Below are positions 14,989 through 22,455 of a DNA stretch of 25,129 nt, one piece after another. A program made the translations under genes and the position numbers. How positions within the stretch are numbered: the first letter of the stretch is position 1; each line of letters begins with the position of its first letter. The stretch lies in the NCBI GenBank assembly GCA_018646825.1, contig JABGUA010000143.1, positions 1 through 25,129 on the forward strand. Reading direction: 5' to 3'. The DNA is from Piscirickettsiaceae bacterium (GTDB lineage Bacteria; Pseudomonadota; Gammaproteobacteria; Nitrosococcales; Methylophagaceae). The notes below the pieces were generated by a model. That model was not told the DNA's origin and ran no database searches. It saw nothing but the letters and a program-made list of their open reading frames with translations.

Positions 14989-15302
14989 CTGATGTATTAA
15001 AGCAATTAACCGCTGTGCTTGAAGCTCGCAAATCCGCTGACCCAGATAGCTCATATGTCGCTAGCTTATATCAAGCTGGAACTGATAAGATCCTCAAGAA
15101 ATTAGGGGAAGAAGCCACTGAAACTGTGATTGCCGGTAAAGGTGGAAACCGTGATGAAATCATTTACGAAACAGCAGATCTTTGGTTCCACAGTATGGTC
15201 TTGCTGGCCCATAATGATATTGATCCACAACTCATTTTAGATGAATTAGATCGCCGGTTTGGCTTGTCTGGATTAGAAGAAAAAGCCAATAGGACAAAAT
15301 AA
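14985..15302 (+). CDS. hisE: Phosphoribosyl-ATP pyrophosphatase
   Basis: A 105-aa all-alpha MazG-like enzyme that hydrolyses phosphoribosyl-ATP to phosphoribosyl-AMP. The acidic metal site is seen in LGEEATETVIAGK (Glu42, Glu43, Glu46) and YETADLWFH (Glu62, Asp65). It overlaps hisI by four bases and shares one base with the following HIT gene (TAATG). It is the last his gene here; hisG, hisD and hisC lie elsewhere. Confidence 0.93.
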   Translation: MTDVLKQLTAVLEARKSADPDSSYVASLYQAGTDKILKKLGEEATETVIAGKGGNRDEIIYETADLWFHSMVLLAHNDIDPQLILDELDRRFGLSGLEEKANRTK

Positions 15303-15640
15303 TGACTGACTGTCTTTTTTGTAAAATTGTTGCTGGTAACATTCCTGCTGACACGGTCTATGAAGACGAACAAATCTTGGTCTTCAAGGATATTAATCCT
15401 CGTGCTGCTGTCCATTTATTAGTCATCCCAAAAACTCATCTAACAAGTTTGGATGATTTGACGGACAAGCATCAAATGCTGATTGGGCATATAATGGTGC
15501 AATTACCTCACTTGGCTCGTGCCCAAGGCCTGCTTGACGGTTTTAGGACCATTATCAATACCGGATCTGGCGGCGGACAAGAAGTAGGACATATACATAT
15601 ACATTTGCTAGGCGGCCAAGGCCTGTCTAGTTTTAATTAG
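15302..15640 (+). CDS. hinT: HIT-family purine nucleoside phosphoramidase (HinT-like)
   Basis: A 112-aa protein with CLFCKIVAGNIPAD at the N-terminus and the histidine triad HIHIHLLGG (His97, His99, His101) at the C-terminus, the standard Hint pattern. Such enzymes split adenosine phosphoramidates and related acyl-adenylates. The gene is coupled to hisE by a one-base overlap and followed after 9 bp by tatA, with GGAG before that start. The his-HIT-tat order suggests one long transcript; any functional link to histidine synthesis is only positional. Confidence 0.9.
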   Translation: MTDCLFCKIVAGNIPADTVYEDEQILVFKDINPRAAVHLLVIPKTHLTSLDDLTDKHQMLIGHIMVQLPHLARAQGLLDGFRTIINTGSGGGQEVGHIHIHLLGGQGLSSFN

Positions 15641-15649
15641 GAGAACACC

Positions 15650-15886
15650 ATGGGTTTAGGCGGCATTAGTATTTGGCAGTTAGTGATTGTGTTAGCAATC
15701 GTCATTCTTTTATTTGGTACTAAAAAATTGCGCTCCATGGGTGGAGATTTAGGCAGCGCGATTAAAAGCTTTAAACAATCTGTTCGTGAAGGTGAAGATG
15801 ATGTTAATGCTAAAGATGATGTCTCGATTCACCATGCAAATAACGAAAGCAATATGCAGCAAACTGAAAAAGACAAACAAAGTTAG
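15650..15886 (+). CDS. tatA: Sec-independent translocase protein TatA
   Basis: A 78-aa protein with an N-terminal membrane helix (about residues 6-22), the FGTKKLRSMGGDLGSAIKSFK hinge and amphipathic helix of TatA, and a charged disordered tail. TatA forms the pore of the twin-arginine system that exports folded proteins. AGGAG lies 6-7 nt before the ATG. It is followed by tatB after 68 bp. Confidence 0.93.
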   Translation: MGLGGISIWQLVIVLAIVILLFGTKKLRSMGGDLGSAIKSFKQSVREGEDDVNAKDDVSIHHANNESNMQQTEKDKQS

Positions 15887-15954
15887 GATTATTCAATCGA
15901 ATATTGTGGCCTGTCGCCATTTTATTCATTGAGTCTCTTTAACGATGAACCGTT

Positions 15955-16281
15955 ATGTTTGATATTGGCTTTTGGGAAATCCTATTAATCGCAGTTGTGG
16001 CATTAATCGTTGTCGGCCCTGAACGTATGCCCCGATTAATTCGTGTCACTGGTTTATGGATCGGTCGGGCTAATGCCTCTATTCAGTCTGTGCGCAATGA
16101 TATTTCACGTGAGTTGCGTGCTGATGAATTAAGAAAAGCGATCTCTGACGAAGGAACGCCTGCAGTTCCTCGCTATGTTGTCCCTGACGAAATGGACGTT
16201 GTAGATTCGCCAGTAGAACCTGTTAAAACAGAACTTGCCAAATCACCTGATTCAGATAAGGGTAACAATGGAAACGGATAG
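15955..16281 (+). CDS. tatB: Sec-independent translocase protein TatB
   Basis: A 108-aa protein starting MFDIGFWEILLIAVVALIVVGPERMPRL in the family style, with the conserved glutamate in the membrane segment and the GPER turn, followed by an amphipathic helix and an acidic tail. TatB binds twin-arginine signal peptides together with TatC. The ribosome-binding site is poor. It is rather short for TatB, and its end overlaps tatC by 14 bases. Confidence 0.92.
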   Translation: MFDIGFWEILLIAVVALIVVGPERMPRLIRVTGLWIGRANASIQSVRNDISRELRADELRKAISDEGTPAVPRYVVPDEMDVVDSPVEPVKTELAKSPDSDKGNNGNG

Positions 16282-17017
16282 CCAGCAGAAACAGTTGGTA
16301 TCCCATTTAATTGAGCTTCGTGACCGTCTTTTAAGAGGTCTTTTAGCAGTATTAGTTATTGCGGTTATGTTACTGCCCTTTTCTAATGATTTATATCATT
16401 TCTTAGCTGAGCCGTTGCTAAGCCATTTACCTGAAAGTAGCACAATGATTGCGACGGAAGTCGCGTCCCCGTTTTTAACCCCCTTTAAACTCACCTTATG
16501 CACCGCTATTATGCTTGCCATTCCTGTTTTGTTATTTCAGTTATGGGGGTTTGTCGCGCCGGGGTTATATGACAATGAAAAACGTATTGTATTTCCACTG
16601 TTATTTGCTAGTACAACGTTGTTTTTCTTAGGGATTGCTTTTGCTTATTACGTTGTATTTCCACTCGTCTTCGGGTTTTTAACACAAGCTGCGCCAGAAG
16701 GCGTTGCTGTCATGACCGATATCAGTAGCTATTTAGATTTTGTTTTAAAGCTGTTCTTTGCCTTCGGTTTTGCTTTTGAAGTGCCTATTGCTACCTTATT
16801 ACTTATTTGGTCTGGTGTTTCTTCGGTTGAAAGCCTAAGCGAAAAACGGCCTTATATTATCGTCGGCGCTTTTGTCATCGGAATGTTATTAACGCCACCT
16901 GATGTTATTTCTCAGACTTTATTAGCCTTACCGGTCTGGCTGCTTTTTGAATTAGGCTTATTCTGTTCGCGCTGGCTACCTAAAAAAGCCTCTGATGAAG
17001 AGGTAACAAAGGCCTAA
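16268..17017 (+). CDS. tatC: Sec-independent translocase protein TatC
   Basis: A 249-aa protein with six membrane helices. The start at 16268 is chosen because AAGGG stands about 5 nt upstream and the N-terminus then aligns with the family (SHLIELRDRLLRGLLAV); an in-frame ATG at 16235 inside tatB is unlikely. FWGFVAPGLYDNEKR-like (here LWGFVAPGLYDNEKR) and the ALLTPPDVISQ-like stretch are family signatures. TatC recognises twin-arginine signals. It ends the his-tat run and overlaps the convergent pentapeptide gene by four bases. Confidence 0.95.
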   Translation: METDSQQKQLVSHLIELRDRLLRGLLAVLVIAVMLLPFSNDLYHFLAEPLLSHLPESSTMIATEVASPFLTPFKLTLCTAIMLAIPVLLFQLWGFVAPGLYDNEKRIVFPLLFASTTLFFLGIAFAYYVVFPLVFGFLTQAAPEGVAVMTDISSYLDFVLKLFFAFGFAFEVPIATLLLIWSGVSSVESLSEKRPYIIVGAFVIGMLLTPPDVISQTLLALPVWLLFELGLFCSRWLPKKASDEEVTKA

Positions 17018-17355
17018 GTATATCGAAGTCGCGTCCCATGCTCTAACGATAATAAAATCTCTTCCGCTCTAATTTCTCTTGGAAAGCAAACACCCGAAAT
17101 TTTAGCGCCGTGGATACTTGCACCTTCAAAATTACTGCATTTTGAAAAATCAATTCCGCTTAAATCGGCTTGTCGAAAGTAGCTATTTGAAAAATCTAAC
17201 CCATCAGCATTTAGACTCTGTAAATTAATATGTCTAAAATCACAGCCGTTTAAATCCGCTTTTTCACCCGCAGCAATACGCTGATTAAACTCATCTACCT
17301 TCCCTTCTCTCAACAATCGATAAAGGGGGTCGTTTGAGATTACTGGACTGGTCAT
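17014..17355 (-). CDS. Small pentapeptide-repeat protein
   Basis: A 113-aa protein. After an N-terminal helical part (residues 1-33) come about eight consecutive pentapeptides of the A(D/N)LXX type, for example ADLNG CDFRH INLQS LNADG LDFSN and then FRQADLSGIDF, expected to form a short right-handed beta-helix. GGAG lies about 10 nt before the ATG. It overlaps tatC by four bases at the convergent end and lies 15 bp after the next minus-strand gene, so the two probably share a transcript. Some pentapeptide proteins shield gyrase, but these are longer; no function can be assigned here. Confidence 0.75.
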   Translation of the reverse strand: MTSPVISNDPLYRLLREGKVDEFNQRIAAGEKADLNGCDFRHINLQSLNADGLDFSNSYFRQADLSGIDFSKCSNFEGASIHGAKISGVCFPREIRAEEILLSLEHGTRLRYT

Positions 17356-17370
17356 TTTTCTTTTTCTCCG

Positions 17371-17628
17371 TCAGACGGTAATATCAATTGTTGCACCTAA
17401 ATTCGCATTACCGTTGTTATTTGTCGTAGTTTCTCTTGCCTCGTTAGATTCATTAACGACTTCTGTATCAGACAAGCCTGTTGTTTCTTGCTCTGATGAC
17501 AGGGTTGTGCTTGATGTTTCACTCGCACTTTGTGCTTGTGTTTGCTGCCCTTGTAATGTCTCACGCTGGTTTAAAGGGTTAGTCACTATCGATTGATTGC
17601 TTAATGGCGATAATCCTGGAATTTCCAT
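17371..17628 (-). CDS. Small Ser/Thr/Gln/Asn-rich protein of unknown function
   Basis: An 85-aa protein with no recognised domain, no signal peptide and no membrane segment. It starts MEIPGLSPLSNQ, is strongly enriched in Ser, Thr, Gln, Asn and Glu through the middle, and ends in a short hydrophobic GATIDITV. It is probably disordered. A strong AAGGAG 7 nt before the ATG, and the close downstream pentapeptide gene, support that it is translated. I cannot suggest a function. Confidence 0.6.
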   Translation of the reverse strand: MEIPGLSPLSNQSIVTNPLNQRETLQGQQTQAQSASETSSTTLSSEQETTGLSDTEVVNESNEARETTTNNNGNANLGATIDITV

Positions 17629-17805
17629 TTTACGCTCCTTACATTAGTCATAGAATATGATCATGTTTCTAATACTTATTATGACACAGTCTTTATCTGG
17701 CTTTTTGTGACTGTCTTTGCATTTTAAACGAATAAAAATGTGATGAAAACAACCTTAAAATTGCTGTAATATAAAGCTATATCTTATTTTATTCACGGAG
17801 TCATT

Positions 17806-18045
17806 ATGCCTATTAACCAACAAATTATTGATGAAATAGAAGTCCTGTTACGTTATAACTTAGATACCACTTATGAAGGAATTAAAGTCCATCAAGACGC
17901 ACGACCAGAACTAAGAGATGCAGCAAAACGTTTGTTTGAGAAAGGCTTCGTAACACGTGATGACGGTGGCTACCTCACTGATTTAGGCCATGAAGCCGCA
18001 GAGCATACCCAAGCTGCTATTTCTCTTCTAGGCTCAAAGAGTTAA
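17806..18045 (+). CDS. TIGR02647-like small conserved protein
   Basis: A 79-aa soluble protein with the pattern LLRYNLDTTYEGIKVHQDA and RLFEKGFVTRDDGGYLTDLGHEAAEHTQ, which I recognise from the short TIGR02647 family of gammaproteobacteria. The second half looks like a winged-helix fragment (helix followed by an L-T-D-L-G turn), so DNA binding has been suspected, but no function is established. GGAG stands 6 nt before the ATG. It has its own 177-bp upstream region, divergent from the Ser/Thr-rich gene, and overlaps folA tail to tail by four bases. Confidence 0.75.
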   Translation: MPINQQIIDEIEVLLRYNLDTTYEGIKVHQDARPELRDAAKRLFEKGFVTRDDGGYLTDLGHEAAEHTQAAISLLGSKS

Positions 18046-18539
18046 TTTATTATTTTCCGTTGATAGACCATAAAGCTGTAAGGATATTCATTTTTATCAT
18101 CAGCTGGATGCCTTTTTTCAGACACTACTATCCAGTCTTTTTTATCCCACGCTGGAAACCATGTATCACCTTTTAAAGTCGCATGAACTTGTGTTAAATA
18201 AATAATATCGACTAAAGGCAGGCACTGTTTATATAAAGAAGCTCCGCCCATTATCATTGCTTCTTCTACTTGTTTACATTGCTTTAATGCTCCCGATATA
18301 GAATGGGTGACAATACATCCTTCAGCCTGATATTGTGTGTCTGAGGTAATAATAATATTATCCCGTCCAGGCAAAGGCCGACCTATCGATTCATGTGTTT
18401 TACGGCCCATAATAATCGGTTTACCCATTGTGACACGGCGAAAATATTGTAAATCCGCTGATAACCGCCACGGTAAATCATTATCTTTGCCGATTAAACC
18501 GGCCTCGTCCATTGCTACAATTAGTGCTAATTTCATCAT
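18042..18539 (-). CDS. folA: Dihydrofolate reductase
   Basis: A 165-aa type I DHFR. Features in order: LALIVAMDEAGLIGKDNDLPWRL, the active-site aspartate in SADLQYFRR, the NADPH-binding MGRKTHESIGRPLPGRDNIIIT, and IMGGASLYKQCLP with the paired glycines. It reduces dihydrofolate to tetrahydrofolate. Two ATG codons in a row start the gene; AGGG is 4 nt from the first and 7 nt from the second (18536), so the true start may be one codon later. The upstream region is shared with the DnaA-box cluster and divergent priA. Confidence 0.95.
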   Translation of the reverse strand: MMKLALIVAMDEAGLIGKDNDLPWRLSADLQYFRRVTMGKPIIMGRKTHESIGRPLPGRDNIIITSDTQYQAEGCIVTHSISGALKQCKQVEEAMIMGGASLYKQCLPLVDIIYLTQVHATLKGDTWFPAWDKKDWIVVSEKRHPADDKNEYPYSFMVYQRKIIN

Positions 18540-18626
18540 AAAACCCTAGTTTATTCTGTATAGGATACCATTTGAAATTGAGAGTATAAGATCTGTATAA
18601 CAGGGCTCATAACATTCAGCATAAGC

Positions 18627-18818
18627 TGTGGATAACTTTACCTGTGGATAAGTTACCGAGTTAAACACAGGAAACAGACTATTAACTTTTTTGTTATCCA
18701 CATGAGGAAAGAATTTAAGTACTTGAAAGACAATTGATATTTTGCTTTATCCCCTTATCCACAGGCATTAATCATTAACATCATTAATCTTTTAAAATAT
18801 ATTTATTATTATTAATCT
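18627..18818. other. Cluster of four perfect DnaA boxes plus AT-rich tract (origin-like)
   Basis: The strict DnaA box TTATCCACA occurs four times in 137 bp: on the minus strand at 18627-18635 and 18643-18651 (16-bp period), and on the plus strand at 18694-18702 and 18755-18763. A degenerate TTAAACACA lies at 18661-18669. From 18764 to 18818 the sequence is almost entirely A and T, up to the priA start. DnaA boxes in pairs facing an AT-rich unwinding-like stretch is how bacterial origins are built; a DnaA-titration site or a DnaA-controlled folA/priA promoter would also fit. dnaA, dnaN and mnmG are not in the window. The remaining part of the gap (18540-18626) shows only a small CAGC-ATAA-GCTG hairpin. 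Confidence 0.65.
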
Positions 18819-21005
18819 ATGCCTTTCATTGCAAAAATAGCCATTCCTTGTCCATTAAGACAAACTTTCGATTATTTAATTAATCCTAATTTCGCTAAAG
18901 TAAAATTAGGTGATCGGGTTAAAGTCCCTTTTGGAACACGTGAAGTCATTGGTTTTATATTGGAAATTACAGAGGTTAATGAAAACCTTGTTAATGACCG
19001 TTTAAAAACGATTATTGACTGTATCGATCCTGCTCCGGTTATTTCTGAATCTTTATTTAACTTAATCCAATGGACCAGTGATTATTATCACCACCCAATT
19101 GGAGATTGTTACCAAGTTGCTTTACCTAAAAAAGTAAGATCTGGTGAACCTAATACTTTAAAAACCGTTTTATCATGGTCTCTTATAAAACTTAAAATAA
19201 CTCCAAAATCATTAGGAAAAAAGCAACAAGAAATCATTGATTTTCTCAGTGAAAGAGATGGCCGCTTTAGCCAAGAAAAAATATATGAACAACTTGGATC
19301 TTGTCGGCCTGTTCTACTCAATTTGTTAAATAAAGGACTTATTAAGCAACATCAAGAGATCTTGAAACCTGATGTTGAAACAGTACTTTTGCCATTTAAA
19401 ATGTTAAATAGTGAGCAGTCACATACTGTTAAAGATATATGGAATAATAATAAATTTTTTAATACCAGCCTGATTCAAGGTATTACAGGGAGTGGTAAAA
19501 CTGAGGTTTATATACAACTGACAGCACAAATGTTGGCGACAAACAGACAAGTGCTAATTTTGATTCCAGAGATTGGTTTAACAGACCAGTTTGTGGCCAG
19601 ATTTAAGCAACATTTGGCCGCCACTATTGTTGTAATCAATTCTTCAATGAATGAAACTGACCGGCATCAAGCTTGGTTGTTAGCCCAATTAGGCCATGCA
19701 GATGTCGTTATCGGAACCCGTTCTACAGTGTTTACTCCCTTAGAGAATTTAGGGCTTATTATTATTGATGAAGAGCATGACAGCTCTTATAAACAGCAAG
19801 ATAGCCTACGATATCACGCCCGTAATGTGGCCTTAATGCGTGCAAAACAAGCTGATATTCCAATCGTTTTAGGCAGTGCAACGCCGTCATTAGAGTCTTT
19901 CTATCATGCACTTTCAAAGCGATATCGGTTACTCACTCTAACTCAAAGGGCAACGGGTGCAGTTTTACCAACAGTGACAATGGTTGATAGTAGCGGTCCC
20001 CAGGCTGTTAATGGATTATCAACGGTGCTATACAAGGCAGTGAAAACAGAGCTAGAAAAAGATAACCAAGTTTTATTATTTATTAATAAGCGGGGCTATG
20101 CCCCAATACTGATGTGTCATGATTGTCAGTGGCAAGCGAGTTGTCCTGATTGTGATGCTAAGATGATTATTCATCAGGGCCGTTACCAATTACGTTGTCA
20201 TCATTGTGGTTTTAATCAGGTTTTGATTAAAGCTTGTCCAGAATGTGAATCTACAAATTTGGGCCATTATGGCGTTGGAACAGAACAGATAGAACAAAGT
20301 TTACAATCCCTCTTTCCCGCGGTACCTGTTCTACGGATTGATCGTGATAGCACACAAAAAGTGGGTTCCTTTGCTAAGTTAGTGTCAGAAATACAGCAAG
20401 GAGGGGCAAAGATATTAGTGGGCACACAAATGTTGGCAAAAGGACATGATTTTCATGACGTAACTTTAGTGGGCGTTTTAGATGCTGATCAAGGTTTATT
20501 TAGTGCTGATTTTCGTGCAACAGAAGTGTTGGCACAATTGATAATTCAAGTAACAGGACGTGCAGGACGAGGTAAGAAATCAGGACGTGTCTACATTCAA
20601 AGTAATCAAGTTGAGCATCCTTTTTGGCAACAATTATTACATCATGATTATGGAGAAATCGCCGCCTCGTTATTAGCTGAGCGTAAGAGTAGTTCAATGC
20701 CACCAGTGGGTTCTTTATGTATCATTCGAGCAAGAGCAAAAACACAAGATTTATCTATGGTGTTTTTGTCAGAAGTTGCTGCAATTATGAATAAAGGTAA
20801 TCAACAAGCAGTGATGATTTTAGGTCCCGTCCCTGCCGTGATGGAAAAAAGAGCAGGTTATTTTCGGGCGCAGTTATTATTGACGACACAGCAGCGTAAA
20901 GTATTACATCAGCTACTAGATCATCATATGACAGAAATATCTAGTCTGAAAAGTAGTCGAAAAGTAAAATGGTCGATCGATATCGATCCTATCGATTTGA
21001 TGTGA
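18819..21005 (+). CDS. priA: Primosomal replication restart helicase PriA
   Basis: A 728-aa DNA helicase of the usual length. The N-terminal 3' DNA-end-binding domain (about 1-105) starts with the family pattern AIPCPLRQTFDYL. Walker A GITGSGKT is at 221-228 and the DEEH box at 317-320. Eight zinc-binding cysteines lie at 433, 436, 442, 445, 460, 463, 473 and 476. PriA reloads the replisome at stalled forks. The start has no visible Shine-Dalgarno, only AT-rich DNA, yet the N-terminus fits the family, so it may be translated weakly. It lies right beside the DnaA-box cluster and ends one base before the convergent gdh gene. Confidence 0.95.
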   Translation: MPFIAKIAIPCPLRQTFDYLINPNFAKVKLGDRVKVPFGTREVIGFILEITEVNENLVNDRLKTIIDCIDPAPVISESLFNLIQWTSDYYHHPIGDCYQVALPKKVRSGEPNTLKTVLSWSLIKLKITPKSLGKKQQEIIDFLSERDGRFSQEKIYEQLGSCRPVLLNLLNKGLIKQHQEILKPDVETVLLPFKMLNSEQSHTVKDIWNNNKFFNTSLIQGITGSGKTEVYIQLTAQMLATNRQVLILIPEIGLTDQFVARFKQHLAATIVVINSSMNETDRHQAWLLAQLGHADVVIGTRSTVFTPLENLGLIIIDEEHDSSYKQQDSLRYHARNVALMRAKQADIPIVLGSATPSLESFYHALSKRYRLLTLTQRATGAVLPTVTMVDSSGPQAVNGLSTVLYKAVKTELEKDNQVLLFINKRGYAPILMCHDCQWQASCPDCDAKMIIHQGRYQLRCHHCGFNQVLIKACPECESTNLGHYGVGTEQIEQSLQSLFPAVPVLRIDRDSTQKVGSFAKLVSEIQQGGAKILVGTQMLAKGHDFHDVTLVGVLDADQGLFSADFRATEVLAQLIIQVTGRAGRGKKSGRVYIQSNQVEHPFWQQLLHHDYGEIAASLLAERKSSSMPPVGSLCIIRARAKTQDLSMVFLSEVAAIMNKGNQQAVMILGPVPAVMEKRAGYFRAQLLLTTQQRKVLHQLLDHHMTEISSLKSSRKVKWSIDIDPIDLM

Positions 21006-21006
21006 C

Positions 21007-22296
21007 TTATTTTTGTTTGAAGTCTTGTTGTGTGCCGTGTTTACTTGTTGCGGTCTCAATTCTGATTAAAGCGTTGATGTAAGCAGCTTCGCGTAAACTA
21101 TAATTGTTTTCTTCTGCTAACTCCCAAGTCTGAGAAAAGGCATTGACCATTTTGTCTTTGAGTTTTTGGTGAATCTCATCTAAAGACCATTGTAGACCGC
21201 TGCGGTTTTGAACCCACTCAAAATAACTGACGGTGACTCCTCCTGCATTAGCCAAAACATCCGGTATCACTTTAATCCCCTTTTTTAGTAATAGTGCATC
21301 GGCCTCGAATAGAATGGGTCCGTTGGCTATTTCAACAATTGCTTTGGCTTTGACATTGTCCGCATTGTGTTTCGTGATCACCCCTTCTACAGCGGCTGGG
21401 ACTAAGATATCAACATCAAGTTCAAGCAATTGTGCATTGGTAATGGCGGTGTGTTCAATAAGTTCGCAGACCGAACCATCACAATAAACGGCCCTAACTT
21501 GTCTTGATCGTTGTTTTTCTTGCCATAAGCTATCGATATCAAAACCACTCTCAGAGTAAATACCCCCTTGAGAGTCACTGACGGCAACGATTTTGCAACC
21601 GACTTTTTCAAGTAATTGTGCGATATGGTAGCCTCCATTACCAAAGCCTTGTATTGCTACAGTCAGGTTGTTTGGAGACCAGCCCATTGTTTTAATTAAT
21701 TCAAGCGTACAAAGGTAAGCGCCCCGTCCCGTTGCATCATTTCTTCCTAAACTACCCCCTAATTCAACAGGTTTACCCGTGATAACATCAGGGGAATGTT
21801 CTCGTTTGATAGCCTCATATTCATCTAGCATCCATGCCATGATCAGGGCGTTGGTATTAACATCTGGTGCAGGAATGTCACGATGTGGGCCAATAAAATT
21901 AATCATCGAACGCATATAGGCTCGGGATAATCTTTCTAATTCCATGGTAGAAAGTTGCTTAGGGTCGACAGTGATGCCACCTTTTCCGCCACCAAAAGGT
22001 AAGTCGACAACGGCACATTTAATCGTCATTCATAATGCGAGGGCTTGAACTTCGTCTCGGTTTACATTGGGGTGAAAGCGGACACCACCTTTTGTTGGGC
22101 CTAAAATATTGTTATAGCGACATCGGTAAGCAGGAAAATATTGCTTGGTACCATCATCCATTCGAATCGGGAGGCTAACCGACATCATTTCTTTTGGGTG
22201 ACATAAGGCATCGGTAATTTCTTTATCAATATTAGCCAGTTTAGCTAAGGATTTTACTCGTGATAATGCATCTTCGAATGTTGATTGTTGTGCCAT
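21007..22296 (-). pseudogene. gdhA: Glutamate dehydrogenase gene interrupted by an in-frame TGA
   Basis: Two parts lie in the same frame: 88 residues from the ATG at 22296, then TGA at 22032-22030, then 340 residues to 21007. Together they make 429 codons, the normal length of a hexameric glutamate dehydrogenase. The break falls in ALAL-stop-MTIKCAVVDLPFGGGKGG, where relatives commonly have tryptophan before MT-KCA, so a single TGG to TGA change would explain it. All else looks intact: KGGVRFHP, the catalytic lysine region, HRDIPAPDVNT, and the nucleotide-binding QGFGNGGYHIAQLL. AAGG stands about 8 nt before the first ATG. The enzyme interconverts glutamate with 2-oxoglutarate and ammonia. 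An ATG directly after the stop could allow reinitiation, but the large part alone lacks an essential N-terminal segment. A sequencing error or UGA read-through remains possible. Confidence 0.85.
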
Positions 22297-22402
22297 TGAA
22301 ATTACCTTTAGTATTTATTTTATTGTTATGTTTAACACTAACATAGCTAAATATCGGTATAAATAAATTTATAGCGGTCTTAATCAATGATGTGATCCAC
22401 TG

Positions 22403-22430
22403 TTGGGATCAGTTAAAATGGCAGGATAAT
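22403..22430 (+). promoter_or_regulatory. Candidate argS promoter beside an inverted repeat
   Basis: TTGGGA (22403-22408) and GATAAT (22425-22430) with a 16-bp spacer would start transcription about 20 bp before argS. TGATCC (22393-22398) and GGATCA (22406-22411) form an inverted repeat overlapping the -35, a possible operator. Confidence 0.35.
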
Positions 22431-22455
22431 ATTTTCATCTTGAAGGCCCTAGCCA

